A stretch of 64,000 nucleotides of DNA from an uncultured Clostridia bacterium (GCA_934489015.1 CAKSSN010000002.1:124001-188000), one strand, 5' to 3'; shown: positions 34,459-44,008, counted from the first letter of the stretch. Made by a program: numbers and translations. The notes: generated from the sequence alone by a model not told the origin.

Positions 34459-35205
34459 TTATTCCTCTGTCATTTCCTCAACTGCTTCTTCAGCTTCAGC
34501 GTCCTCTGCAAGAGCGTCCTCGCCCTGTCTGCCCTCGATTATAGCATTTGCAATTGTTGAAGCGATAAGCTTAACGGCACGGATAGCGTCATCGTTACCC
34601 GGAATTACATAATCAACCTCATCAGGATCGCAGTTTGTATCAACTATAGCAACAACCGGAATACCGAGCTTCTTTGCTTCCGAGATAGCAATCTTTTCTT
34701 TTCTCGGATCAACTATAAACATACAAGCCGGAAGCTTTGTCATGTTCTTGATACCGCCGAGATACTTTTCGAGCTTATCTCTCTGAGCCTTAAGCTTGAT
34801 AACCTCTTTTTTCGGAAGAAGCTCAAATGTGCCTTCCTCTTCCATTTTATTAATCTGAGCAAGTCTTTCAATTCTCTTCTGGATTGTCTTGAAGTTTGTG
34901 AGCATACCGCCGAGCCATCTTGCGTTTACATAATACATTCCAACGCGCTCTGCTTCTTCCTTAATCGAATCCTGAGCCTGCTTCTTTGTTCCTACAAAGA
35001 GAACCTCACCGCCCTGTTCAGCTATATCTCTTACGAAATAATAAGCCTCTTCTACTTTCTTAACGGTTTTCTGAAGATCTATGATATAGATACCGTTTCT
35101 TTCCGTGAAGATGTACTCTGCCATTTTAGGATTCCATCTTCTTGTCTGATGTCCGAAATGAACACCTGCTTCCAAAAGCTGTTTCATTGAGATAACGTTT
35201 GCCAT
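34459..35205 (-). CDS. rpsB: 30S ribosomal protein S2
   Basis: Small-subunit protein, 248 residues, with MKQLLEAGVHFGHQTRRWNP at the N-terminus, VLFVGTKKQAQ, and the IPVVAIVDTNCDPD block near 180. The last 25 residues are very acidic. The frame is open 21 codons further upstream, but ATG 35205 preceded by AGGAGG fits the family. Promoter at 35320-35348; the roughly 110-base leader contains a GC-rich stem (CGGG/CCCG) that may serve feedback control. Confidence 0.97.
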   Translation of the reverse strand: MANVISMKQLLEAGVHFGHQTRRWNPKMAEYIFTERNGIYIIDLQKTVKKVEEAYYFVRDIAEQGGEVLFVGTKKQAQDSIKEEAERVGMYYVNARWLGGMLTNFKTIQKRIERLAQINKMEEEGTFELLPKKEVIKLKAQRDKLEKYLGGIKNMTKLPACMFIVDPRKEKIAISEAKKLGIPVVAIVDTNCDPDEVDYVIPGNDDAIRAVKLIASTIANAIIEGRQGEDALAEDAEAEEAVEEMTEE

Positions 35206-35319
35206 TTTTAAATTCCTCCTGTTTTTTAAACCTCCGCATTTCTTTATCATTAACGGGGACCGCGGCAAAACGGCAACTCCCGAAAAAAGGAAATACGTGT
35301 GTATTTTTCATACATATTT

Positions 35320-35348
35320 ATTTTAACATATCCCGCTTAAAAAATCAA
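35320..35348 (-). promoter_or_regulatory. Sigma-A promoter for rpsB-tsf
   Basis: Minus strand: -35 TTGATT (35343-35348), 17-base spacer, -10 TAAAAT (35320-35325). Confidence 0.7.
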
Positions 35349-35412
35349 CAAATAATTTAAAAACAGTAATATTTCATAAAAATATGTATAGAAAAAGCAT
35401 TAAAATATGTAT

Positions 35413-35964
35413 TTATTTACCCAAAGCTTTGTCAATCGAGGACGAAAGCTCCGCCTCATCGGCGCATTTAAACTTAAAATCGCATATATTGTTCGAGGTG
35501 TCAAGCATTATAAGCGCCGGGATATTTCCGTCTACAAGAGAGAAATTCTCAAGCAGAGTTTTATCCTTATCAACATTTTTTATGTCAAAGACAACATTCG
35601 GATATTTTTTCTTTAATGCATCAACCGTATCGGCTGTAGACTTTTCGGTTTCATCATCGACAAAATACATAAATGTCGGGTCAACCTTTTTTTCCTCTGC
35701 CTGCTGCGTACTGCTGCCTGCGTTGGTGCTGTCGCCGTTTGCTTCGGATGCGGCTGCCGCATCGCTGTCATCGCCCGTCTTTGCACTTTCGGACTGCTGT
35801 GCATCCTTATTTTCATCGTCTGCTATCTTTTCGCTTGCCTGCTCCGTCTGCTTCGGCACGTCGGCGCTTTTGTTTTCCTTTGTCACGCTGATTACAACAG
35901 CGCCTATTCCGACAGCCGCAATTATAACTGCCGCAATTATCGCTCTTATACGTTTTTTATCCAT
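35413..35964 (-). CDS. Membrane-anchored thioredoxin-fold-like protein without CxxC
   Basis: Not assigned to a named family. The 183-residue protein has an N-terminal membrane helix (about residues 7-27), a low-complexity acidic, Ser/Ala/Asp-rich linker (30-92), and a C-terminal domain of about 90 residues beginning PTFMYFVDDETEK. That domain has the strand-helix-strand order and a cis-proline-like GNIPALIMLD of a thioredoxin fold, but the position of the CxxC holds DDET, so it cannot be a dithiol oxidoreductase. It is 39 bases after trmFO and ends the topA-trmFO run. Likely an extracytoplasmic anchored domain; function unknown. Confidence 0.6.
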   Translation of the reverse strand: MDKKRIRAIIAAVIIAAVGIGAVVISVTKENKSADVPKQTEQASEKIADDENKDAQQSESAKTGDDSDAAAASEANGDSTNAGSSTQQAEEKKVDPTFMYFVDDETEKSTADTVDALKKKYPNVVFDIKNVDKDKTLLENFSLVDGNIPALIMLDTSNNICDFKFKCADEAELSSSIDKALGK

Positions 35965-36003
35965 TTTGCTCCGCCTTTCTTTTATATATTAAATGTATCT
36001 TCA

Positions 36004-37314
36004 TTATTCGTCAATTTTTTTGAGATTTTCCCTTAATTCTTCAAGAGCGCGCCTTGCAATTATCCCATAGCGCTCCTGCTTGTTTCTAACGCGTCTGTCA
36101 AGAGAATCGATTATCCCGAAATTTGCATTCATAGGCTCAAGCCTGCCGCCTGCCGGGTGCGTTATATATATCGGCAGCGCACCTATGCACGTTTTTGAGC
36201 TCGGATATAGCTCCCTTTCGCCAAGAATTTTTCTCGCCATATTAAACCCTGCCATAATTCCGCTCGACGCCGACTCAACATAGCCCTCAACGCCTGTTAT
36301 CTGCCCGGCAAAATAAAGCTTCGGGTATTTTTTGCAGCAGTACATCTCGTCAATTACGGACGGCGCCTGTATAAATGTATTTCTGTGCATAACGCCGTAT
36401 CTGACAAACTCCGCATTTTCAAGACCCGGAATCATTGAAAACACCCGTTTCTGTTCTCCGAATTTCAAATTTGTCTGAAAGCCTACAAGATTATAAAGCG
36501 TTGCGTCCATATTATCCTGTCTGAGCTGAACAACGGCATAGCTGTCATCATTCCCCGTTTTCGGATTTACAAGACCGACGGGCTTTAAAGGACCGAACGT
36601 AAGCGTTTTAATGCCGCGCTTTGCCATAACCTCAATCGGCATACATCCCTCAAAAACCGTCATATTTTCAAAGCTTTTGAGCTTTGCACACTCTGCGCTG
36701 ACGAGTGCTTCGTAAAAGCGGTTATATTCATCCTCAGTCATAGGGCAGTTTATGTAATCCGCCGTTCCCTTGTTATATCTTGCCGCATAAAAAACCTTGT
36801 CAAAATCAATGCTTTCCTTAGTGACCACCGGTGCCGCCGCGTCAAAAAACGACAGCTCATCCTCACCGGTTATTTTTATTATTTCCTCCGAAAGCGCATC
36901 TGACGTCAGCGGCCCTGTTGCAATAATTGTATATTCGTCAGTGTCGATTTCCGTCTTTTCGCCGCAAACCACTTCAATGAGCGGATTTTCCTTTATTTTT
37001 TTTGTGATATATTCCGAAAAAATATCCCTGTCAACCGCAAGCGCTCCGCCTGCCGGGACTCTCGACACATCCGCCGCCTCCATCATAACCGAGCCGAACA
37101 GACGCATTTCTTCCTTTAAAAGTCCGCACGCATTTTCAATTCTGTCCGCCTTAAGTGAATTTGAGCAAACAAGCTCCGCAAAAAGCGGACTTGAATGAGC
37201 CGGAGAAAATTTTTTCGGCTTCATTTCCCAAAGACGTACCTCTATTCCCTTTTTTGCGAGCTGCAGCGCTGCCTCACTGCCTGCAAGCCCCGCACCTATA
37301 ACGTTTACCTTCAT
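36004..37314 (-). CDS. trmFO: Methylenetetrahydrofolate-tRNA-(uracil-5-)-methyltransferase
   Basis: FAD and folate dependent enzyme that makes 5-methyluridine at position 54 of tRNA. The 436-residue protein has the FAD site VNVIGAGLAGSEAALQL at the N-terminus, ELVCSNSLKAD with the conserved cysteine, and the C-terminal GQITGVEGYVESA and TCIGALPIYI blocks. Its ATG overlaps the topA stop by one base (TAATG), the normal Firmicutes topA-trmFO order. Confidence 0.96.
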   Translation of the reverse strand: MKVNVIGAGLAGSEAALQLAKKGIEVRLWEMKPKKFSPAHSSPLFAELVCSNSLKADRIENACGLLKEEMRLFGSVMMEAADVSRVPAGGALAVDRDIFSEYITKKIKENPLIEVVCGEKTEIDTDEYTIIATGPLTSDALSEEIIKITGEDELSFFDAAAPVVTKESIDFDKVFYAARYNKGTADYINCPMTEDEYNRFYEALVSAECAKLKSFENMTVFEGCMPIEVMAKRGIKTLTFGPLKPVGLVNPKTGNDDSYAVVQLRQDNMDATLYNLVGFQTNLKFGEQKRVFSMIPGLENAEFVRYGVMHRNTFIQAPSVIDEMYCCKKYPKLYFAGQITGVEGYVESASSGIMAGFNMARKILGERELYPSSKTCIGALPIYITHPAGGRLEPMNANFGIIDSLDRRVRNKQERYGIIARRALEELRENLKKIDE

Positions 37315-39419
37315 TAATTTTTCTCCGTTTCGCCGTCCGGATTTTCCAAAAACTCTTTTTTGGTAAGAAATCTTTCATATCCGCAGTCCTCGTTTATGCA
37401 AAATTCCTTTGCCTTTCTCCCTCTCTTGCGCAGCAGTATTCCGCCGCACTCCGGACATTTTTTGCCCGCAACAGGCTCATCCCATGCCATAAAATCGCAT
37501 TTCGGCAGATTTTCGCACGCATAGTACGCCTTTCCTCTGCGCGACTTCTTTTTAAGAATTTCTCCGCCGCATTTCGGGCATTTAACGCCTGTTTCTTCTC
37601 TTATCGTTTTTGTGTTTCTGCATTCGGGGAAGCCCGGACAAGCAAGGAATTTTCCGTATTTTCCAAGCTTGTAAACCATTTTTCTTCCACAGTTTTCGCA
37701 GACAACATCCGATTCCTCGTCCTTGATTTTTATTTTTTCAACATTTTTCTCTGCTTCAGCAAGCGTTTTTGCAAAATCCGGGTAAAAATCCCTCATTACC
37801 TTTTTCCAGCCGATTTTGCCCTCTCCCACTCGGTCGAGCTCTTCCTCCATGCCTGCCGTGAAATTCACATCAACAATATCCTTAAAATTATTCTTCATAA
37901 GGTCGTTTGCCGCATTTCCGAGCTCTGTCGGCATCAGAAGCTTTTTGCTTCTTACAACATATCCGCGCGACACTATAGTCGATATTGTGGGCGCATATGT
38001 TGACGGCCTGCCTATGCCGTTTTCCTCCAAAGCCTTAACAAGCGACGCTTCCGTATAACGAGCCGGAGGCTGCGTGAAGTGCTGCTTCGGAGAAACCTTC
38101 AAAACGTCAAACATATCCCCCGTATTCATATCCGGCAGCATTTTAAGTTTTTCGCTCTTTTTGTCGCTGCCCTCAACGTAAAGCACCATATATCCCTTAA
38201 ATTTTATTCTCGATCCCGACGCTCTGAACGTATGCTCGCCGCTGCCAAGCTCAGCCTGAACAGTTTCATAAACCGCCGGCGACATCTGGCTTGCAGCAAA
38301 GCGCTCCCAAATAAGCTTGTAGAGCTTATACTGGTCGTTTGTGAGCTTATCCTTAACATCAGACGGCAGAAAGCCTACTGATGTCGGACGTATAGCCTCG
38401 TGCGCGTCCTGCGCATTTTTACCCGAGCGAAATGTTCTCGGCGATACATATTCGCTTCCGTATTCGCTCCTCAGATAATCGACAGCTTCCTTTTGCGCCT
38501 CCGCCGAAATTCTAAGCGAATCGGTTCTCATATATGTTATCAGACCGACAGTTCCTATTTCCTTTCCAAGATTTACCCCTTCGTAAAGCTGCTGCGCAAT
38601 CTGCATCGTCTTTGACGTAGCAAAATTAATTTTTCTCGACGCGTCCTGCTGCATTGTACTTGTCGTAAACGGCGGAAGCGGATTTCTCTTTACGTCCTTG
38701 CGGCTTACGGCTTCAACCTTAAGCCTTCCGCCCTTTACATCGTCTGCAATTTCATGTGCCGACTTTTTATCGGAAAGCTTCTTCTCTTTCCCGCTTTCGC
38801 CGTAATATTTTGCTTCAAAGCCGCCGCAGTCCGCCGTAACGCTCCAATACTCCTCCGGAACGAAATTAATTATTTCATCCTCACGGTCGCAGACCATTTT
38901 AAGAGCAACGGACTGCACTCTGCCGGCGCTCAGACCTTTTTTTATCTTATCCCACAAAATAGGGCTTATTTTATAGCCGACAATTCTGTCAAGCACTCTG
39001 CGCGCCTGCTGAGCGTCAACCAAATTCATGTCAATGGCTCTCGGTTGCTTTACTGCCGCACGAACTGCATTTTTTGTTATCTCGTTAAACGTTACGCGGC
39101 ACGGCGAATTAATATCTATTTTAAGCGCATTCGCCAAATGCCAGCTTATAGCCTCTCCCTCGCGGTCGGGGTCGGTTGCAAGATATACTTTGTCAGCCTT
39201 TGCCGCTTCCTTTTTAAGATCTGAAAGCACGCTGCCTTTACCCCTTATGGTTATATATTTCGGTTCAAAATCATTGTCAACATCAACGCCGAGCTGACTT
39301 TTCGGCAAATCGATTATATGCCCGACAGACGCTATAACATTATAGCCGCTGCCAAGATATTTTTTTATCGTTGCAGCCTTTGACGGCGACTCAACAATAA
39401 GTAACTTTTTTTTCTTCAT
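37314..39419 (-). CDS. topA: DNA topoisomerase I
   Basis: Relaxes negative supercoils, type IA. The 701-residue protein has a Toprim domain starting LLIVESPSKAATIKKYLG, DPDREGEAISWHL near 82, the active-site Tyr in TYMRTDSLRIS near 300, and three C-terminal four-cysteine zinc ribbons (CENCG, CPKCG and CPECG, each closed by a later pair) from about residue 585. It has its own promoter and is coupled to trmFO. Confidence 0.97.
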   Translation of the reverse strand: MKKKKLLIVESPSKAATIKKYLGSGYNVIASVGHIIDLPKSQLGVDVDNDFEPKYITIRGKGSVLSDLKKEAAKADKVYLATDPDREGEAISWHLANALKIDINSPCRVTFNEITKNAVRAAVKQPRAIDMNLVDAQQARRVLDRIVGYKISPILWDKIKKGLSAGRVQSVALKMVCDREDEIINFVPEEYWSVTADCGGFEAKYYGESGKEKKLSDKKSAHEIADDVKGGRLKVEAVSRKDVKRNPLPPFTTSTMQQDASRKINFATSKTMQIAQQLYEGVNLGKEIGTVGLITYMRTDSLRISAEAQKEAVDYLRSEYGSEYVSPRTFRSGKNAQDAHEAIRPTSVGFLPSDVKDKLTNDQYKLYKLIWERFAASQMSPAVYETVQAELGSGEHTFRASGSRIKFKGYMVLYVEGSDKKSEKLKMLPDMNTGDMFDVLKVSPKQHFTQPPARYTEASLVKALEENGIGRPSTYAPTISTIVSRGYVVRSKKLLMPTELGNAANDLMKNNFKDIVDVNFTAGMEEELDRVGEGKIGWKKVMRDFYPDFAKTLAEAEKNVEKIKIKDEESDVVCENCGRKMVYKLGKYGKFLACPGFPECRNTKTIREETGVKCPKCGGEILKKKSRRGKAYYACENLPKCDFMAWDEPVAGKKCPECGGILLRKRGRKAKEFCINEDCGYERFLTKKEFLENPDGETEKN

Positions 39420-39472
39420 AATAGAAAAACACTCTCCTGATATTTTTTCAAGAAAACTAACTCATATATATT

Positions 39473-39501
39473 AAGATACTACAAAATTATCAAAATGTCA
39501 A
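39473..39501 (-). promoter_or_regulatory. Sigma-A promoter for topA-trmFO
   Basis: Minus strand: -35 TTGACA (39496-39501), 17-base spacer, -10 TATCTT (39473-39478), about 54 bases before the topA start. Confidence 0.7.
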
Positions 39502-39522
39502 ACATTTTTTTCAAAAATGCAG

Positions 39523-39557
39523 AAAATTTATTGCCCGAATTAATATCAGGCAATAAA
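39523..39557 (-). terminator. Intrinsic terminator closing the 17-gene run
   Basis: Minus strand: TTTATTGCC and GGCAATAAA form a perfect nine-base stem around a 13-base loop, followed by TTTT. It begins 18 bases after the lipoprotein stop. Confidence 0.8.
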
Positions 39558-39575
39558 TCCTCTGTAAATCATGCC

Positions 39576-40091
39576 TTATTCAGCCTTAAAAAGCTTTGAT
39601 GAAGCCGCCGCTTTTGAAAAGCTATCTTCAAATTTCTTGTCAACCGCTCCGTACTTATCTGCCTTAAACGTTCCGTCCTCGTTTTTAAACGAAGCATAAA
39701 CAAGCACATTGCCGTCTGCCTGTGAGCTGAAATAAAAATAATTGTAATCGGTGTTTTTGTCAAGTCCCGTATTTTCAACTATTTTTTCAACCTCTGCTAT
39801 AAACGTTTCCGAAAGCTTATCCTCATCATCAATCGGGAGCTCAACCGAAAGCATTTTCTGACCCGGATTATCCGTCTGGCTGACAGATGCGTTCTTGTTT
39901 ACGGATTTTATAATATCCGCAAGCTCACCGGAAGTTTCGTACGTTTCGATTTCCTTATTGTCGCCCGTCATTTCATCAGCTATTTTCTGCGGAATGGTCG
40001 CCTTTGCATCGGCATTGTCATCAGCCTTTTTGCCGCAGCCGCCGAGTGTAAGTGAAGCTAATATTGTGCAAATTAAAATTATTTTTTTCAT
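39576..40091 (-). CDS. Lipoprotein of unknown function
   Basis: A 171-residue secreted lipoprotein. The signal peptide MKKIILICTILASLTLGGC ends in a clear lipobox with the lipidated cysteine at position 19. The mature part is acidic and soluble, with TSGELADIIKSV, LPIDDEDKLSET and YNYFYFSSQADG as the most structured stretches; no enzyme motif is visible. It follows the zinc-ribbon membrane protein by 16 bases and ends the long operon. I do not recognise the family. Confidence 0.7.
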   Translation of the reverse strand: MKKIILICTILASLTLGGCGKKADDNADAKATIPQKIADEMTGDNKEIETYETSGELADIIKSVNKNASVSQTDNPGQKMLSVELPIDDEDKLSETFIAEVEKIVENTGLDKNTDYNYFYFSSQADGNVLVYASFKNEDGTFKADKYGAVDKKFEDSFSKAAASSKLFKAE

Positions 40092-40107
40092 GTTCTTTAT
40101 TCCTTTC

Positions 40108-40998
40108 CTATTCGCCGTCAGGCGATTTTATTGTCTTTTCCGTTGCCTTACTATTCTTATCCTCATCAGAAGTTTTATGCAGCTGTTTTTCAATATATTC
40201 ATCAATATATGTTATATATCCGCTGTATTTTGCCTTATTATCGCTGCCCTCCGAAAATGTAAAATCATAATATACAAGCAGCGCCTTGTCAAACAAAACG
40301 GCTTTTCTGTGATTTACCTTTCCGTTTCTTGTAAACGTCACCGTGTACCAGTCATCGCCTGCGCGGTTAAAGTCGGGCTCAACGCCTATTCCTTTTACAT
40401 AATCGCGAAGAAGTACGCTCATTGTCTGGCTTTCGCTTACCTTTTCGCAGCTGATCAGCATTTCACCGTCGCCGCTTGGGTCTTTAAGACTAAGCTTTGT
40501 ATTGCTGTTCGCAAGAGTACCCGTTTCAAAATCCGACGGATAAGCGCATTTAAAGCCGTAGGACTTGTCTATGTAAATATCGCATCCCGAATTGCCGCTC
40601 TCCTGCGCCGTTTCGGTTTTCTTAGCCGCCGCGCTTTCGCTCGGAGCTTCCGAAGCTGCCGAAGCCGATGCTGACGGAGAAGGTGACGAGGTAACCTTAT
40701 TTTCGGTCAGATTTTTCATTGTTATGTAATATGCGCCGAAGCCCGCTCCGACAGCCGCCAAAATTGCAATTATAATTGCCCATACAGTAATAATTCTCGT
40801 CTGTCTTTGGCGCCTTCTGCGCTGTGCTTCATGCTGCATTTTCTTTTTTCTGTAATTATCATAGCTGTCATTCTGGCGCCTTTTCGGCGCGTCCTGCTTA
40901 GGTCTGCTTTTTTTCGGTGCGGCATTTGTCGGCTGACCGCAGCGATCGCAAAATCTTGAGCTGTCGGGCAGCTTCTTTCCGCATTTTTTACAGTACAT
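40108..40998 (-). CDS. Zinc-ribbon membrane protein
   Basis: A 296-residue protein with an N-terminal zinc ribbon (Cys3, Cys6, Cys17, Cys20 in CKKCG and CDRCG), a basic Arg/Lys/Gln-rich stretch (25-66), one membrane helix (about 68-92), a Ser/Ala/Glu-rich linker (95-135) and an extracytoplasmic domain starting near CDIYIDKSYGFKCAYPSDFE. The order suggests a cytoplasmic ribbon and an outside sensing or binding domain. It lies three bases after the U32 gene and before a lipoprotein. Function unknown; zinc-ribbon plus single-helix proteins of this kind are common in Clostridia. Confidence 0.7.
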   Translation of the reverse strand: MYCKKCGKKLPDSSRFCDRCGQPTNAAPKKSRPKQDAPKRRQNDSYDNYRKKKMQHEAQRRRRQRQTRIITVWAIIIAILAAVGAGFGAYYITMKNLTENKVTSSPSPSASASAASEAPSESAAAKKTETAQESGNSGCDIYIDKSYGFKCAYPSDFETGTLANSNTKLSLKDPSGDGEMLISCEKVSESQTMSVLLRDYVKGIGVEPDFNRAGDDWYTVTFTRNGKVNHRKAVLFDKALLVYYDFTFSEGSDNKAKYSGYITYIDEYIEKQLHKTSDEDKNSKATEKTIKSPDGE

Positions 40999-41001
40999 AA
41001 A

Positions 41002-42243
41002 TCAAACCTCTCCTTTCGTCACCTGTGCCGCTCTGCGCAGCATAGCGCCGGGACACACCTCATTTTCGGCTTTCATCTTAACAATCATCTGCGCGTGCCG
41101 CGCCGCCGTTATCCTATCACCATTATCGTCCTTCATTTCACCGATTTTTTGTTTTATAAAGGGCTTTCCCGGTCTGATAATTTCTATTTCCTCGCCCTCA
41201 AAAAATCTGTTTCTCTGAGAAACCGTCATTATGCCGCTCGAAGCGTCATATGCTTCAACAATTCCTATAAGGTCATAATCTCTTATATATGAGCTTGACG
41301 TGTAAACCTGCCCGTCACCCTCCGGTCTTCCGAAATAAAAACCTGTTGTATAAGGGCGGTGGCTCACCTTGCAAAGCTCCTCAAGCTCGCTTCCGTCAAA
41401 GGTATAGTTTCCCGGGTCGGCAAAATATTTGTCAATCTCGCGCCGATACGCTCCGACAACCGTCGCAACATAAAACGGAGTTTTAACTCTCCCCTCTATT
41501 TTAAGGCTTGTAATTCCGCTCTTTATAAGCTCCGGAATATGCTCTATCATGCACAAATCCTTAGAATTGAAAATAAAGCTTCCCCGATTGTTTTCCTCAA
41601 TGTCAAAATATTCACCAGGTCTTGTCTGCTCAACAAGCGAATAATTCCACCTGCACGGATGGGCGCACGCGCCCTGATTTGAGTCCCTGCCGATCATGTA
41701 ATTCGACAAAAGACATCTCCCCGAATACGAAATGCACATAGCCCCGTGAATAAACGCTTCTATTTCAAGTCCGTCTGTTTTTTCTCTTATTTCCTTTATT
41801 TCCTCAAAAGTCATCTCACGCGCGAGAACAACTCTTGAAGCGCCCTGCTTTTTCCAGAAAAGTGCGGAGCGGTAGTTTACGTTGTTCGCCTGCGTGCTTA
41901 TATGAATGGGCAGATCAGGCGCTTTTTCTCTCACTATATCAAGCATACCCGGATCCGACACCAATATTCCGTCAAATCCAAAATCCTTTATTTCATCTAT
42001 ATATTTTTCAAATTCCTCTATATCCCTGTTATGCGGTATAATATTTGCCGTAAGATAAACCTTTTTTCCGCGCTCATGCGCAAAAGCAATACCCTCTTTT
42101 ATCTCATCTATCGAAAAATTTTCAGCCGCCACTCTGAGCGAAAAGCATTCTCCGCCGATATAAACTGCGTCGGCACCGTACATTATCGCACATTTCAGCT
42201 TTTCAAGACTTCCTCCGGGTGCTAAAAGCTCCGGCTTCTGCAT
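41002..42243 (-). CDS. trhP: U32 family protein, tRNA 5-hydroxyuridine synthesis (TrhP-like)
   Basis: Member of the peptidase U32 family, whose studied bacterial members act in prephenate-dependent RNA hydroxylation rather than proteolysis. The 413-residue protein opens KPELLAPGGSLEKLK and has the U32 signature EAFIHGAMCISYSGRCLLSN with further cysteines in GACAHPCRW, a likely iron-sulfur site. Its upstream neighbour is trmR, whose product methylates 5-hydroxyuridine, so wobble U34 hydroxylation is the best inference. Bacillus has two such genes (trhP1 and trhP2); only one full-length copy is here. Gap to trmR 36 bases. Confidence 0.85.
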   Translation of the reverse strand: MQKPELLAPGGSLEKLKCAIMYGADAVYIGGECFSLRVAAENFSIDEIKEGIAFAHERGKKVYLTANIIPHNRDIEEFEKYIDEIKDFGFDGILVSDPGMLDIVREKAPDLPIHISTQANNVNYRSALFWKKQGASRVVLAREMTFEEIKEIREKTDGLEIEAFIHGAMCISYSGRCLLSNYMIGRDSNQGACAHPCRWNYSLVEQTRPGEYFDIEENNRGSFIFNSKDLCMIEHIPELIKSGITSLKIEGRVKTPFYVATVVGAYRREIDKYFADPGNYTFDGSELEELCKVSHRPYTTGFYFGRPEGDGQVYTSSSYIRDYDLIGIVEAYDASSGIMTVSQRNRFFEGEEIEIIRPGKPFIKQKIGEMKDDNGDRITAARHAQMIVKMKAENEVCPGAMLRRAAQVTKGEV

Positions 42244-42279
42244 TTTCTAAATCCTCCCCTTTAAAGCGCAATTTTACGC

Positions 42280-42939
42280 TCATTTTTTTATACTCACCGT
42301 CACGCCGTCACCTACAGATAAAACGGCGCTTTCCATATCGTCCCTTTTCGTTATCTCCGAAATAAATTTGCGAAGCCGCTTGACTATTGTTATTTTACGC
42401 CTTATAACAAGCTCGTCCGAAGCCGTCATGCCCTTGTATAAAACATTGTCGCAGATCAGCATACCGCCCTTTTTAAGAAGCCGCATACAATCGTCAAGCA
42501 TATGGATATAATGCGCCTTAGGTCCGTCAAGAAAAATAACGTCAAATATTTCGTCCTCGTCAATATATGAAATATAGTCGCGCGCGTCCGTAAAAACAAC
42601 GTCAATTCTGTCCGAAAGACCGGCTTTCGATATATTTTCTCTTGCCTTTTCGGCAAGCTCCTCGTTAAATTCAAGCGTTGTTATATGCGCGCTGCACGCA
42701 AGCGCCATAAGCATGGCCGAATACCCGGTTGCGCAGCCGACCTCAAGAATTTTATCCGGCTGCTTTGCCATCATAAGCGTTTCGAGAAGCTTTGCGGTTT
42801 CGGGCTGAACGGCAGGAATTTCGTTTGCCTCATTATATTCCTCAAACTCCTTCATAATTCCGCTTCTCTTTTTTAATACCCCTCTTATATATTCCGTTAC
42901 GTAAGGCTGCACAATTGCGTCCTTTTCGTATTCTACCAT
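42280..42939 (-). CDS. trmR: tRNA 5-hydroxyuridine methyltransferase
   Basis: O-methyltransferase that turns 5-hydroxyuridine-34 of tRNA into 5-methoxyuridine, widening wobble pairing (B. subtilis YrrM/TrmR). The 219-residue protein has the SAM site ILEVGCATGYSAMLMA near 65, the acidic LEFNEE, and the metal-binding DVIFLDGPKAHY near 135 with the later CDNVLYKG block, as in catechol-type methyltransferases. It is seven bases after mltG and upstream of the U32 gene, the same order as yrrL-yrrM-yrrN in Bacillus, which supports the function. Confidence 0.87.
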   Translation of the reverse strand: MVEYEKDAIVQPYVTEYIRGVLKKRSGIMKEFEEYNEANEIPAVQPETAKLLETLMMAKQPDKILEVGCATGYSAMLMALACSAHITTLEFNEELAEKARENISKAGLSDRIDVVFTDARDYISYIDEDEIFDVIFLDGPKAHYIHMLDDCMRLLKKGGMLICDNVLYKGMTASDELVIRRKITIVKRLRKFISEITKRDDMESAVLSVGDGVTVSIKK

Positions 42940-42946
42940 AAAAAAA

Positions 42947-43960
42947 TCACTCAGCCTTTCCGTCCTTTGCTTTTAAATGCTCCTCGTATGTCTTTGAAAA
43001 AATATGCTTTCCGTCAGAGCCGAGTACGAAATAAAGCGCGTCCGTTTTTTCAGGATAAAGCGCCGCTTTTATACATTCCTCACCCGGTGACGCAATAGGT
43101 CCGGGCGGCAGTCCCTCATGAAGATAAGTATTATACGGCGATTTTATTTTAGTATCCGCAGCAGACAAATTTGCCTTTCTCTCTTTTAAAATATACTGAA
43201 CGGTAGCGCACGACTGAAGCCGCATATTAATTTTAAGGCGATTATAAAACACACCTGCAATTTTAGGACGCTCCTCACCGCTTGCCGATTCGCGCTCGAT
43301 TATGGAAGCAAGCGTCACAATCTCGTCGGTTGTCATGTTAAGCTCCTTAGCACGGCTGTAATATTCCTCCGGGAAATGCTCGTCAAACGCTTTCAGCATT
43401 GCGTCAACAATTTCTCTTGCGGTAACGCCGTCTTTAAACTCATACGTTGCCGGGAACAAATAGCCCTCGAGTTTTACCTCGCGCTCCGGCAGATTTTCAA
43501 GAAATTTATAATCATAGTCCTCCGAAAGCGCACTGTAGAAATCCTCCTGTGAAACAAGAGAGCTTACAGTCTGCGCAATTTCCTTAACCTCATATCCCTC
43601 CGGAATAACTATTTTGTTAAGCTTCGGCTGCGCATTAACGCAAAGCAGCAGAATATCGCTGTAGCTCATTCCCTTTTTAACCTCAATAGTGCCGGGCTTA
43701 ATTTTTCTGTCGTAGTTTTCCATTCTCGAAACAGCCTGAAAAACAGTGGAAAATCTTATTATTCCCTCTTTTTTAAGCCCCGATGCAACCTGCGAAACGC
43801 TCATTCCGTCGGTTATTTCAAAGCTTCCGCCGTTTTTTACCGAATTTAAATCCGAAATAGCAAACAGCACCGAAATAATAACTGCCGCAACAATTACCGC
43901 CGCAAGCAATGCGGCAATAAGCTTTTTCGGATAAAATCTGCTTTCTTCATGTATACTCAT
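42947..43960 (-). CDS. mltG: Endolytic murein transglycosylase MltG
   Basis: Membrane-bound enzyme that cuts nascent glycan strands and so sets their length. The 337-residue protein has one N-terminal membrane helix (about 13-33), a LysM-like subdomain and the YceG catalytic domain with the active Glu in TLASIIERESA near 210, followed by RLQSCATVQY, LPPGPIASPG and a C-terminal FSKTYEEHL. It lies 48 bases after pgsA and seven before trmR. Confidence 0.94.
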   Translation of the reverse strand: MSIHEESRFYPKKLIAALLAAVIVAAVIISVLFAISDLNSVKNGGSFEITDGMSVSQVASGLKKEGIIRFSTVFQAVSRMENYDRKIKPGTIEVKKGMSYSDILLLCVNAQPKLNKIVIPEGYEVKEIAQTVSSLVSQEDFYSALSEDYDYKFLENLPEREVKLEGYLFPATYEFKDGVTAREIVDAMLKAFDEHFPEEYYSRAKELNMTTDEIVTLASIIERESASGEERPKIAGVFYNRLKINMRLQSCATVQYILKERKANLSAADTKIKSPYNTYLHEGLPPGPIASPGEECIKAALYPEKTDALYFVLGSDGKHIFSKTYEEHLKAKDGKAE

Positions 43961-44008
43961 CTTATCGCTCCCTCATACGTCAGCACACCTTCTCAGATGT
44001 TTTTTAGC

